Assembly (NCBI GenBank): GCA_900708905.1
Contig: CAADRB010000074.1
Location: 393,880 to 457,879 of the forward strand
Source: Hymenolepis diminuta
Taxonomy: Eukaryota; Platyhelminthes; Cestoda; Cyclophyllidea; Hymenolepididae
Length of the DNA stretch: 64,000 bases
Direction of reading: 5' to 3'
This document shows, one piece after another, positions 1-11,750 of this stretch; position 1 is the first letter of the stretch, and every line of letters begins with the position of its first letter. The notes below the pieces were generated by a model. That model saw only the letters and a program-made list of their open reading frames with translations. It searched no databases and was not told where the DNA came from. Made by a program: the position numbers and the translations under genes.

Positions 1-125
1 GCTTTGGATATCTTATTAGTAATGTCAGAGGTGACGAGTTCGAAACCCGTCTGCAGAATCCGATAATTGACTAACAGTCAACTGAAGAATGATTAACTGT
101 GAGTTCCCCTGCCCAAGAAGACCTT
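1..125 (+). repeat. SINE-like repeat fragment (tRNA-like family)
   Basis: A degenerate copy with a B-box-like GAGTTCGAAACCC at about 38-50. It is followed by the family's body (CTGCAGAATCCGATAATTG...) and a GCCCAAGAAG end like the CCCAAGGTGGG end of better copies. Confidence 0.4.
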
Positions 126-297
126 GGACACTATGTAACCTCTACTAATTTCAGTATTTAATTAGCAGATTGAACAAACAAAGGAACAATGGGAGAGTTA
201 TCCCAAATAACCACGGAAACAAATGAACTAACGAATCGGCGAAAAAGAAACTGGAGCATCAAAAAGACAATTTAATTCAGCGGTTTCGGTAAAACAA

Positions 298-303
298 TTT
301 ATT
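298..303 (-). promoter_or_regulatory. Poly(A) signal of the unknown minus-strand gene
   Basis: AATAAA on the minus strand, about 135 nt after the stop at 437. It is the first canonical hexamer seen downstream. Confidence 0.5.
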
Positions 304-436
304 GAAACAAGGCACCATAGGAACCCAGATATGAGATCGGTAGATCCTAAATCTCTAAAAAGGGAAACAAAAACGTACCTCAAAAGAACATTTACTACGG
401 AACAAATGACTATTCAACTCAGCTCATTTGAAGGGC

Positions 437-709
437 TCAGGTGTAAAACTTACACGACTTTCGAGGAGTTCCACGAATTTCGTCTTCTTCATCTGAAGAG
501 AAGGGAGGTTGATGAATCTGACGTCGCTTTTTCAACCGGCGATGTCGTTCCTTCGTATCAGCAGAGGAGGAATCGTGCTGAAGAGGGAGTAAAGGAGGAG
601 GAGAAGCAGAAGAACGAACAGAGGAAATTTTCTTGAGCCGCTCTCTGGAAGGTGAATGTGATGTTACATGCTCATTGGTGGGAACAGGAGTGCTTGACAT
701 TGGGGTAGA
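437..709 (-). CDS. Unknown nuclear protein, exon 7 (last)
   Basis: 273 nt including the TGA at 439-437, residues 832-921. The acceptor is TTTCAG|TCT, phase 0. It is Ser/Pro-rich, then strongly basic (RRLKKRR), then has an acidic SSDEEDE patch before the end. Confidence 0.75.
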   Translation of the reverse strand, partial: STPMSSTPVPTNEHVTSHSPSRERLKKISSVRSSASPPPLLPLQHDSSSADTKERHRRLKKRRQIHQPPFSSDEEDEIRGTPRKSCKFYT

Positions 710-3700
710 CTGAAATAGAAGAACATAAGCTAAATGTAAAATGACGATCACCATACAATTTATTCTGGAACATTTCAAAAAGTACTTACATTTACCGTAA
801 CCTGTAAAGCAGTATCAGGACCATTTACGTGTTCGAGACCCACCTAATACAAGGACGGATAACAAATACCTCGACAGAATGAGTGATCTAACTCTATTCT
901 GATTAAGTCCAGAAGATAAGTCAACTGGAGTTCAAGCGAGCGTTTATTGAACATAACAAACCTAATGACAGTGGTGTCATAATTCTATTCAGAGCATTTC
1001 TGAAGATCAACACATGCCATTGGCGTGACGCAGATGATACGATAGAATTTGTTATTGTCATGAAGTGCAACTTTTTCGTTCCGTTCATCTATATGTTATT
1101 AGTATGACATCTGCATTTATTTTCAATGCTTGTATTTCATTCCAGTCAACCATACAAATACAAAGATTAGTAGAAAATTCATTTGAACTCTACTATTAGC
1201 AATCCACGTTAAGTTTTCTGTTACCTACTCATGTAACCGCGACATTGGCGCTCTGCTCTACGAATATTTCCATGCTTCGATGTTTAGGTAGCTTTGAATG
1301 TCCATCTAGTGACCATAATTAGAAATACAACTCTTCATGTCTTCAGGTCTATTCTCTCTCCATTGAAGGTAGGAGGACAGTTAACCTATAAACAAGTGTA
1401 CAACTACATCTAGAAATGTGAATATTAGCTACAATAGACAATTCATTACTGATATATATTGTTTTCGGCCTTGAATTTGGGCAAACGACCTTATTTATCG
1501 CTTTAAACTGTACATTACAATCACACGTTCTACAGATTATTTGCATTGTAAAATGCAAATACTCACCCGTAAATTATCGATTCTCGGGAGAGAAGGCGGC
1601 CGACCCTTGAATTCTTCAACAAGCCGTTGAAGAGAGTGTTTTCGGGGGACGGGAGAGTCAGTAAGGCAACTAGAAACTGACGCATTATCATCTTGATCCT
1701 GCCTTCCATCTCCGCCACCTCCTATTTTCCTATCTTCTTCCTCAGATTCCTCAGATGAAAGTATTTGACGGTGCCTCGGTGGTCTCCCCCGCCTCTCTCG
1801 CTTAGGAGAGAGTGAGACCTCACTCAGAGTGTCCTCCCTCGCCCGTTTAGACCCTGAATTCTTGCTGCCACTACCACTTTTTCCCATAGGAGCTTTATTC
1901 ATTACTATGGTGTCAGCACCGCCACTAACCGATAACGGAGGTGTTTTGTGTTGTTGGCGACGTCGTTTCACTCTTTCACCGAGAGGTTCCGTGAAACCGG
2001 AGATGCCCTCGTTGTCACTAGGAATACCATTACCACGAGATGAGTGGTGGGAGGCTGAAGGGTGTTGGGGTGAGTTGTTCTCCAGAATTGGGAGGATTTG
2101 ATGAGAGTGAAAACCATGCTGTTTCTTCAGGGGAGTGGTTTGATCGCGAACCTGCCAGTTAATGAGGCCCTCCAATTCGCTCTTTCGTCGACGACCTGCG
2201 AAATAAGAGGGAGTACAACAACGCTCAAGCATTGCCTAACTAACTGTCAAATTTATCTACCTAAATCGCAAATAACCCAAACGAAAAGACCTATTCTCTT
2301 ACAGGTGAAATCTAAGGTGCTCTGTGTATACTGTGATGCCAACTTAATTCATAATTAATAATCAATGGACCCAGCCAATTAAAAAAAAAACTTCCAACAT
2401 CTGTAAAATCATTCTCAAAATAATCAAATCCTAAGCATGAAACAACATGATGACCAGTGAGATGATTTGAAAGTATTAGAAGACATACATGGAAAGATTA
2501 AGAATAACATCACCTAACACATTATTAGCTTGTAATGTCTCCTTACCAGGCAGTTTAGCATTGTCAAGCGTGACATTCAATCAAACAATCAATATAAACA
2601 TGAATACTATAGTTATCATGAACGAGAACTAAGGAAATCACTCTATTAGTAACTCCAAGACATAAGGTGATTTTATTGGGTACAAAATGATAAGGCAAAC
2701 TTGTGTAAATTATTCCGTTAATTTTTGTTGTCCTTCGTCCTTCAAATATGCACCAATTATTGTCGAATAAAACATAAAATGGCCTGTGGAACATACAAAG
2801 TGATTGAAATATATCCAAACATTTAAATGTTCAAGAGTTTGCAAAGTTATCGACATATATCATGAAATTCGAAAGTTTTGTGAAGGATTAGTAAAAATGT
2901 TCAGACAGTTAAGAATGGCAAAGCAAGACTCAAGACCGCAGGTTCCATATTGGAGTCCCGGGTGGTTTAAGAAACCATATCTTCTCGATTCTATTCCTTC
3001 AAAAAAATGCTGCTCTAGTATGTATATGCTCAAATCGATGCAGAGACAATTAAGAACTGTCATACAAAACTAAAGACCACTGCGGAGGAATGTTTAAAAT
3101 ACAACTCCAATTTCGACAAAAATCCTTACATAATGGCTATTCTTCTCAAATTCCCTTATTAAACAAAAAAGGATGGCTTATTGAAATACTCGATATTTAA
3201 ATAGGGACATCCTTTAATTAATTTAATCTGAAATTACATTAGTTGAATGTGCAAATGCAAAGCTTTTGGTTTAGGGAAAAAAATACACCACGGAATTTGA
3301 TGTTTACTCTAAAGTCTTGCACAAATCTCAGCCAAAATTAAGGAACCGATTTCGGAATCTACTTATCATTAAACGTTATCCGTCAGATTTCTTCCAAATT
3401 CGTTTAAAAAAAGATATTCTCGAGATAGAGATTGCAAATGGTCTTGATAAGATAAAAGTCAAGGATTATATTTCAAAAGTTGATGATGATACAAATTTTT
3501 TTTCATTTGCACCTTTAAGAACCATCTTGGTTGAATAAGTCTACCTTAGAGCCAAATGATAACTTCTGCAACTAACAATGTATAGTCTGGGGAGAACACA
3601 ACCAGTAACTACTAGACAACCGTTTTGATCTGAAATGCAAGCATATTAATATACCTATGTATGGGTATAACTTTGTCCAATCCGTAAATTAAAAAGACTT

Positions 3701-6700
3701 TACAAACAACTTATATATTACAATATTGCAAAAATATTTTAAATCTAGTCTAATAACCACAAAAACACACCAAAAGTTAGATTAAATAGGGATCAAAATC
3801 GTAATCTTCTTAACAGTTTTCATAAAAAGGACGGTAAAGAGAATACAGCTTAATATTTGCATTTTCAATCCACTTTGCTAAAACGAATAGACCAATAATA
3901 TATTCTGAAAAGAATGATTTGAAATAAGAAAACATGCGAAACTAACCTCGTTTCTCCTTGCTTCCAGCCTCCTGACCATTTGGAGTACTGGTGAGGGAGG
4001 AAGATGAGGTTGGATAAATTCCAGCTCCAACATTTGAGGCTGTGCCTGCATGAACTCCACTACGTCGCTCAGTCCAGGGTGAGGATGCAGATGAGGACAT
4101 CGGTGGCACAGAGCCGTGCTGTCTTGCATAGGCATCACCTTCCTCGGGGGAGGCCACAACCTCTGCATGATGATATCGAGATTTCTGAAGGTATGCAGCC
4201 AGACCCCTGGGAGGTGGAGGTGGGGGTGGTTGAGGAGGAACTGCAGGTTGTGGATTCGAGTCCCCTCTCCCATCACTGAGATCTGCATTAGTTCCTGCTG
4301 TTGTATCGAAGATGGCATTAATAGGGGAGGGGTCAGGCACAGGACCAACACTGCCAACATTGGGGTTATTCACAGAGAGGCTACTACTATTCATGCCTGG
4401 AGTAGCAGGATAGGAACAGTTGGAGGGAACCGAAAGTGGGGGAGAACGGGGATGGAACGAGGGGTCCATGGAAGTGGGAGTACCCGTGGATTGACCATCA
4501 CTGCTGCTCAAGAGAGAGGCGATTGTACTATCTTGTTCGGAGGAGTGAAGGAGTTGATTGAAAACGTTGCTTAACAATTGACCACTTTTTCGAGAGGTGG
4601 ATGAAGTGGTTGGGGGAGGAGGGGGAATAACTAACTGTACACTTGGAGAGGGATTAGGGAGGCCTGGTGGTACTGGTGCTACTACTGCGGTGGGCAAAAG
4701 CTGGTGGTGGCGTGAGGATTGCTGTACAATAGAGCAGGGAGACGTATGAATCGGGATCGGAACTTGAGCACCAGGTACACTTTGAGGCTTGAGTGATTCT
4801 GCTGGATTTATCGGCTGAAAAGAAGAAATATGAAGCTCGCAAATGGGAAAAAATAATTAAGAAAATATATTGCTGTAGAGAACGGTTGCGGTGATGTTAT
4901 AGAGATAATGAAATGAGCAGTCGCATATTCAATCGTTAAGAGCGGTAAAAAGAATAAGAGAGCTCCAAGACAAGTTAAACGTTTTAAGATTCCCTTTGCT
5001 ACGATGTAAAGTGTTTATAAAGTATACTGAGCGATCCATATGCATACCTTCAAATAAACAAAACAGAAATATAAATATCGTATGAAATGTTCCTTATCGA
5101 AATCCTACTCCCATTTCAACTCTAACTTTACAATTTTGATCGATTAACATTGAACGCAAATGGAAAACGATAACTAATAATATTCAACTCTTGTTTTATT
5201 ATTTCTGTAAGTTTTCTGCTAACGAACTAATGTACATGGGGTCAATTTCTGGTATTTTTGTAAAACAGATTTAAAATGCTAAAGGGATAATTTTATTCCC
5301 AATGTGATCTAGTTAAGCAGGTGGATACTGTCATAACGTACACCGTAAATGTTCCATTGTAAGCCATCTGTCACTAAAACAAGTAGAGTAATTATTTGAC
5401 CTCAAAATTGGAGACAATAATTGAGCAGTCATAATTTGAAAGAAAAACTCTATATGAAGAAATTCAATCAATCAATTCAAATCCAAGATACTTATTTTAA
5501 AAATAAATTGATTTCTTGAAAACAAGTTACCATGGCATAAAAAATTCAGCCAAGACTTGATTGAAACTGTGAAATAATGGATAGATAGTTCTCAGGTCTA
5601 ACACATTTACAAGTAAAAGTGACTTAAAGCACCTAAAGATCGAGCAAAGAATCGTCTTGAATTAAGCTAATCTGATCTATTAAATCTAGTTGGTTTACAG
5701 GTAACAGCTAGAAAAGCAAGATTTCAATGAAACCAATTGGATCAGACAAGTACACAATAATTCCAAGACCATTGGAAACGTATTTTCAATTCTGCTACTC
5801 TTCTTTTAACCAGTGCGCCCTTCACAGGATATTTATCTAACTCGGGACCTTTGAATCTGGATGTGCTCGTTGGCATCTACCCTATCGACGCACTAATGTA
5901 GTCAAATGTACAGCCAATGTAATCTAGTTAAGAGGGTAGGAGTCAGGCAACAACAGGTCGCAATAATAACTTTGGCGGTACTTAGATTATGTTGCTTCCC
6001 TAATTGATTAAACATAGTTTGGCCCTAAATCCATGAACTCCACCTTCCCAAAAATAACAGACCACCACTACGCCATTCTCTACGTTTACTTGCTTTATTC
6101 ATTGATTATAACTCTGTCATAGTTAATAAATTAACAGAATTTACACTATTCCGAACGCGAACTATTCCAAAAAGTGCGATGATACAGATTGAAGGCCACC
6201 CGTTACCTAAAGAGACACTAACTAATTTATCTCATAAAATTGAAAGGACATAAATTAAAGGTCACTTGTTCCTAACAATTTGAAACTCACCCCGTTTATA
6301 AACCGAAATAGTCCAAATCTTAACCGAATTTTTGCCACTTAAAGGTAAAAATTTTTTCAGAACTTAGCTCATTTACCAATAAAAGAACTAACCAAGTTCA
6401 AAATATTCGTGTAATAACAAATATTACTGTCCTAATAAGTAATTTATTAAAGCTACTGGAACGAAATTTAAAGTGGACTTTCTACATCAAAATCAAGAGA
6501 CTGCCGATTTAAACCAGAGTATTTCAGTCGTCTATCCACCTGTACTTATTTCACTGCGAACGCCAATATTACGTACAAAACTCTAACATATCTAATTCAC
6601 AATAATAGTTCAATTTTTTTGTACAAGTTGAAAGGAGAAGTATTTGATAGGCCTTATTGAAATAAAGTGTACAGCAACTCGATATTAGGTGAGAGAACGC

Positions 6701-9700
6701 TTCTTTTCTTTACTTCCGTAATTAGAGTAGGAAATAACTAAATTATTATGCTCTTATTAGTGGGAGTAGCAACTAAACAACACCACTATTCATTCACGCC
6801 TTCTCACAATTTTATATTTCACTAAAAATAACACAAAGGGAGAAGAAATTCTGACAGAGCTATAAGTAGTAGCGCAACTACGGTAGCAAATGAGCAGATC
6901 ACTACTCTCAGACTAATTAGTAAGAGCGAAGGGTGGGGGCGACACATCTAGATCACGTGAAAGTGATCTTAGTATGATGCGTGTGTATAAGTGAAAAACT
7001 GAAATAGGAATAGAGGATGAAATTACCCAAATATTTTGATTGCCAGAGATGACTGAATTCGAAAGAGGATTTGAAGCACCTGAAGTACTACTTGAATTCT
7101 TGGATCGGCGTTTCATTTTTGACCTTTTGGAGGTTTCCTGCGTATGAGGGAGGATAGAAGCTCGTTTGATTGATAACTTGAGAGGTTCAACAGCAGTCAC
7201 CGAGTAGATACCTTCAGTCCCACTTCCGCTGACTTCACCAGGAGGTTGAGGCTGCTTCAAGGTCAGCTTAACAGGAGCAACTGTAGGTCCAGTGGTAGCC
7301 GGTTGATGTCGTGCATTTGAGGATGAAATTGATTTCGTGGGAGATGTTAACTTAGCTGAAGATTTGCCCACTAGAAATCATAGTACCGGGGAGCAAATGG
7401 AATTTACCTTCTTTGTTGAGAATCTGCAGTACCTCCTTGGATGAATATATACACTTAAAACTGCGATTCTCTTCAAGAATGTTAGGCATCTTAGTGATAG
7501 CATCTTTTAGAACCGGTGGAAGAGTATGAAAATCAATCGGGGCATTGGGTTGATCATTCTTAAGGACTCTGAATTTTGAAATAAGAGATAAAAATGTCAT
7601 GACTGAACTTACATTCCATCAGTTGAAGTAGAAGCCAGAGTTGAAGAAAGCGACTCGACAAGAAAATCGTTGTGAGATTGCAGGAGATTTTGAGCCTCTT
7701 GATAAACTCGAGGATCATCAATGAGTTCTGGACCGCTGACGGTTTTAGGTAAAGGTTGGGGCAAGGGGAGTTCCGATAAAATGTCCGAAAGACTCTTGCA
7801 ACCACTTAAAGATATGATCGGAATCCTTCCGATATCTCCTAGCATCTTTCCTGTAAAGGAAAAAAGAAATACGATTTTCTTCAATATATTAACAAAATGA
7901 TAAAAATTCAGCTAATAACAAGTTTAAGAATAGATATATTAAACTAGAATTAGTTAAGGCGCTACACAAGCTGTAATGAGAGCAAAGCCGTTGCAATAAT
8001 CATAAATATTGGAATTAATACGAATAATTAAAAAACATTAACTTCATACAGTATCAATGAATAATTTCTAAAAATTACCGTTTCAATAGAAGCGATTAGA
8101 GCTCAACCAGAGTTATCATGAGTACTTCATCAATTATAAGTGGGCACTTCGTAAAATCTCAAAAATAAACATGATAAAGTTTTTACTTTTATCTATTTGA
8201 GAAAGTAAAAGTTGTGTACCTAGAACATATCAAATAGGCCTATAATAAACGAGCTTGGCCCCTTCACCAAATTGTTCTTATTTTCCGCCATTCATGTTTT
8301 CGCCTATAGGCTAGGTATTTAACAATTTTACCATATTTCATATGATTATCTTCCAAATAGCAATTAATTTTTAAAAAAGATTTTTTTATTTGTAAATAAA
8401 TAAAATGACTAACTAACGAACATGCTTATGATAGGAATCGACTAAATACTTTAATTACTATTACAACATTCAATAATTCTTGCAATCAGATTGAAATTTT
8501 TCGGTTCTAAAACTATTTGCTATGTTGGCTTTCCCAGAATATCTACTCTCATTACTCTTTCAATTATAGAAATTATAAATTGTGGCAGTTAGAACTCTTC
8601 CTAATTCTGTTATTCGTCATAAATATGATTGGATCACTTACACTACATGGTTATTTTACAAGCACAAATGTCACCTTGCCGAAATATGGGGTTTAATGTG
8701 TATACCTCGTGGATGAATATTGATTTTGAAAAGAAAATTATTAGAACTTATAAAAAACTTTTGTGCGATCTTCTGCTCTCAAGTCATTGTAAGAGTTGGA
8801 AAGCTATTATATTTTGTTTCTGTTATAACGTTGGGGTGTATCGGGGCCACATCGATCTAATAGATGGAACGAGTAAAGTCACTCATGTTGTCAGATCAGC
8901 CCGGAGGTGGCAAGCAAGCCACCCCAATTTATTTATAAGTAAATTAGGTTTATATGCAAGACATTTCTTCGTTGGACATATCTCGTCGTCGGTGTCTCGG
9001 CGTGATAATAGACATCCGTTTGGGTATCTATATGCAAACACACAAACACACAGCGGGACCGCTTGTGGACACTGTAGCGGAGATCTTATCGCCAGTCAAT
9101 AATTTCTAATCGCTAGGTAATGATAGACATCTGCTGGCTATAGCAATTTTCAATCCCTTATATATATACCAATAGCTACCTCCTTCTTATACCTACTTAT
9201 ATTCTGAACAAAAGATGGAAAATAGAGGAGCTTGTGGCTGAACAGATGTATGCGATGCAAAGAGAATGCTCAGGGGATTGTGAGAAGGAGTATGTGAGTG
9301 CGCTCGCTTTTTGGAGGGCGCGTGTGCAAAGGATGTCGGTAAAACATGCAGAGGGAGTGTATACAAATTAAGCAAATGAAAGAGAGTACATTCCAACTGA
9401 CGGCAAACCTTCCTAATTAATTGCTTCCTTGGAGCTTTTTAGGTCTCAACTATCTTTACCTGATTGTGGTCCGTTCCTAAATTTATGGGTGGAATTGTCG
9501 GCCACTTTCGTCCTTACTAAATAAAGCAGAGGAACAATGGGGTTAATTAGAGAGGTTATAGAAATTTTATCATTTGGCGGAATTGATTGGATGGCATCGT
9601 GGCAACCATTTGGAAACTCAAATGGAGGTAGGTTGATGAATTTTGCTGCCGGGAGAGAAGGCAAGCGCCATCGGGATCGATTTATCTGACAGCGCCGAGA

Positions 9701-9712
9701 AGAATCCGGCAT
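437..9712 (-). CDS. Uncharacterised Pro/Ser-rich nuclear-type protein, 7 exons, 921 aa
   Basis: Seven exons read on the minus strand: 9712-9460, 7850-7613, 7568-7408, 7370-7027, 4814-3947, 2195-1567, 709-437. All junctions are GT-AG and in phase (2766 nt with stop, no internal stop). I do not recognise the family. Residues 1 to about 220 look folded, with hydrophobic and charged residues mixed. Residues 220-920 are mostly disordered: Ser/Pro/Gly-rich, with a proline run near 4200-4230. There are two AT-hook-like GRP cores (residues about 758-760 and 819-821), basic NLS-like clusters (about 695-705 and again in the last exon) and acidic Ser/Glu patches. These fit a chromatin- or DNA-associated nuclear protein, which is inference from composition only. 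The start ATG at 9712 directly follows an in-frame TAA. An alternative is that 9686 is a splice acceptor and more exons lie upstream. The gene is divergent to epsin. Confidence 0.72.
800..925 (+). repeat. SINE-like repeat copy in an intron
   Basis: It contains GTGTTCGAGACCCAC (B-box-like, about 830-844). The body motifs GACAGAATGAGTGATCTAAC and TGATTAAGTCCAGAAGAT align with the copy at 20630-20835. It lies antisense within the last intron (1566-710) of the unknown gene. Confidence 0.4.
1567..2195 (-). CDS. Unknown nuclear protein, exon 6 (AT-hook-like)
   Basis: 629 nt, residues 622-831. The acceptor is TTTCGCAG|GT and the donor CGG|GTGAGT, phase 0. It carries basic KRRR, an RRGRPP AT-hook-like core followed by an acidic SSEESEEED tract, a Gly run, and a second KGRPP core near the end. 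Confidence 0.8.
2196..3946 (-). other. Intron 5 of the unknown gene
   Basis: 1751 bp, AT-rich, GT-AG. No coding exon, RNA gene or clear repeat is seen. Short open frames at 2804-3073 and 3317-3538 look like chance. Confidence 0.6.
3947..4814 (-). CDS. Unknown nuclear protein, exon 5 (low complexity)
   Basis: 868 nt, residues about 333-622. It is rich in Pro, Ser, Thr and Asn, with two short polyproline runs (near 4615-4630 and 4200-4230). The acceptor is TTTTCAG|CCG and the donor CGAG|GTTAGT, phase 1. It is very probably disordered. The long open frames on the opposite strand here are mirror images of the biased composition. Confidence 0.78.
4815..7026 (-). other. Intron 4 of the unknown gene
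   Basis: 2212 bp, AT-rich. A weak repeat-like stretch lies at about 5810-5960, too diverged to place. Nothing else is supported. Confidence 0.55.
7027..7370 (-). CDS. Unknown nuclear protein, exon 4
   Basis: 344 nt, residues about 218-332. It is Ser/Thr/Pro-rich, with two similar Leu/Lys strings (VKLTLK and LKLSIK) followed by a basic cluster (KRSKMKRRSK) that could serve as an NLS. The donor is TGG|GTAATT, phase 0. Confidence 0.78.
7408..7568 (-). CDS. Unknown nuclear protein, exon 3
   Basis: 161 nt, residues about 164-217, the last part that looks folded. The acceptor is AATTCAG|AG and the donor GAAG|GTAAAT. The intron that follows is only 37 bp (7407-7371). Reading through it would leave the frame. 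Confidence 0.8.
7613..7850 (-). CDS. Unknown nuclear protein, exon 2
   Basis: 238 nt, residues about 85-163, leucine/serine-rich and likely helical. The acceptor is TTTACAG|GA and the donor GGAAT|GTAAGT. A 44 bp intron follows (7612-7569). Confidence 0.8.
7851..9459 (-). other. Intron 1 of the unknown gene
   Basis: 1609 bp. An unusually long plus-strand open frame (8629-9102, 157 codons) sits inside. Its protein shows no motif I recognise and it is not annotated as a gene. The 8830-9100 part is less AT-rich than the rest of the intron. Confidence 0.5.
9460..9712 (-). CDS. Unknown nuclear protein, coding exon 1
   Basis: 253 nt giving residues 1-84 plus one base. It ends at a strong CAG|GTAAAG donor. 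The next acceptor (CAG at 7853-7851) completes a Gly codon. The peptide has aromatic/proline patches and a hydrophobic stretch (VPLLYLV). The ATG choice is uncertain because a ctgtcag acceptor-like site lies 26 nt inside. Confidence 0.6.
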
Positions 9713-11435
9713 TTATTACTAAATTAAATAGCAGCGGAATGTTTGCCCCTGAGGAACATCTTTTCACATACTGCGCTTAATTCTCCGTTGTGATCTTCCG
9801 CCCTCCTGTAGCATAATCACATTTCGACAGGTGGTTTACGTATAGTAAGGATGCTAAATCCCTTATATGACCGAAGATGTCTCATTGCTAGATCTAAATT
9901 TCCCAAACAATCCTCATTGTCCTAAGATCTGTTTAATTTTGAAAATTTTCCATAAATTACCTATGACTTAACTGTAAAAACTGAAATGCAAATTAACTAC
10001 CCCATCTTCACCAAAGCTACGAACAGCTTTTTGTCTCCTGTAGCTGTTCAGAGACTTTTACTTATAAACATACTTTTCGCAACCGTCATCTCACTTCCTT
10101 GTGTCTTTAATAAAGATAGACAGAAATTAACGTGATATAGTGCACGAAATCAAATAACTAACGGACGGTACCGCTAAATGTATTTAACATATTGCGAATC
10201 ATATAGTATTATTGCCATATTATTATGATTAGTACATAAAATGCATCATGGGTAAAAAAACCATAACTATTAATAACTCCACTTCCTAATGAGAACTAGC
10301 ACATAATTTCCGTAATTCATACATTCTGAAGGTGAAGTGACCACTTTTACGTATTATGGCCTGCTCTTCTCTGTAGGATATCGTAACCAACTCTTAGATT
10401 CCCTATGACATTAGAATAGTTACAAATACGACCCGACAACATCACAGTACAAAGCGACCAAACCACCATATCAAAATAAGACACGCTTAAATATCGGTAG
10501 GCCAACTTATATTAAGCGCCATTAACAAACGCAATGTAAACAAATTCGTTTGAATAAAAAAAAATTAACAGGTGAAAAATAAAGAATCTTATATACAAGA
10601 ATAATTTTCGGAAAAATATTATTTTCTTACATGGAAAATTATGTTGACAGCAAAATTTGGAATCGCGATTTCAGTAAAAGTTATTTAATTTCAAATACTA
10701 TTATTTCATTTAAATAATGATTCTGGTATCAGATATGTTAGCCTAGATGCGTTCTGATGTCCTTACTAAGTGCAATATTTTCCCAGATACCTTCGAATTG
10801 CTCTGTGAATAAGAATGAATTGGCTAATTCTTCTATATGGTTCCATTATAGAGGTAGAATTTGTCCGCACTCACAAGTTTTAACCTATGTAACGTATCAT
10901 CCTGTTACCCTAATGTAAAATCCATATAAAAATTGGCGAGATCCAATAAAATAAGAATTATTTATAACAGCAATTAGCCGGTTTAGAGTGAGAACAATCA
11001 AAATCAGTCCAGTACATGTCTTTGGAATGCATAAATAAATGGAATATGATAACACTGTAGCTATTGATTTTAATATCAAAAAACTTACGCCTATTTATTT
11101 ATATCAATAAATGACTCAAGAAAACTCTAGAGGAATACCGAAATACATTACCCATCTCTTAGAGTTTAAATAACCTTGTTAGTATTTACCGTCGTAATTG
11201 CAAGTCAGTCCAGCATATGAATAAAATTATTATTTTATGAATGAAAATCAGTATATTTTGTCTCTTAATAAAAAAATTTATAATAAAAATTGTAGGTCAT
11301 TAATTTAATTGTTTCTATTGATCAATGATATTTAGGACATTTTGTCCGCTGTTTTCGATAGCGATTTCAGTCGTTCTGTTGCTTTTTCTTTGTATTTAAT
11401 TATTTATCTTTGAAACTAAATTTGGGTTCCTCAAG
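9713..11435. promoter_or_regulatory. Divergent intergenic region between the unknown gene and epsin
   Basis: 1723 bp between two start codons facing apart. It is AT-rich with poly-T/poly-A tracts. It must hold the promoters and 5' UTRs of both genes unless either has further upstream exons. No TATA box can be picked out with confidence. The epsin ATG is immediately preceded by TTCCTCAAG, which could be a cis- or spliced-leader trans-splice acceptor. Confidence 0.45.
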
Positions 11436-11750
11436 ATGATGCCACTACAGCGACATATAAAAAATGTCGTTCATAATTACACAGAAGCTGAACGTAAGGT
11501 GCGAGAAGCTACCTCGAACGATCCTTGGGGTCCAAGTAGTACCCTGATGTCTGAGATAGCAGATCGCACTTATAATGTTATTGCATTTACTGAAACTATG
11601 CAAATGATCTGGAGAAGATTAAATGACAAAAGTAAAAATTGGAGACACGTATACAAGGCTCTCATTCTGTTGGATTATATTATTAAAACCGGGAGCGATA
11701 AAGTTGCTGTCCAATGCCGGGAGAACATTCACGCTATCGAGACCCTTATG
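11436..11750 (+). CDS. EPN: Epsin exon 1 (most of ENTH)
   Basis: Residues 1-105. The start is ATGATG; the first ATG gives a protein beginning shortly before the conserved RHIKNVVHNY segment. The donor is ATG|GTTCGT, phase 0, so the next residue is the Asp of DFYY. Confidence 0.93.

Noticed and set aside
331..636. Plus-strand open frame of 101 codons
   Set aside because: Antisense shadow of the last exon of the unknown minus-strand gene.
4004..4574. Two plus-strand open frames, 91 and 152 codons
   Set aside because: Antisense of the low-complexity exon 5. Biased composition keeps the opposite strand open.
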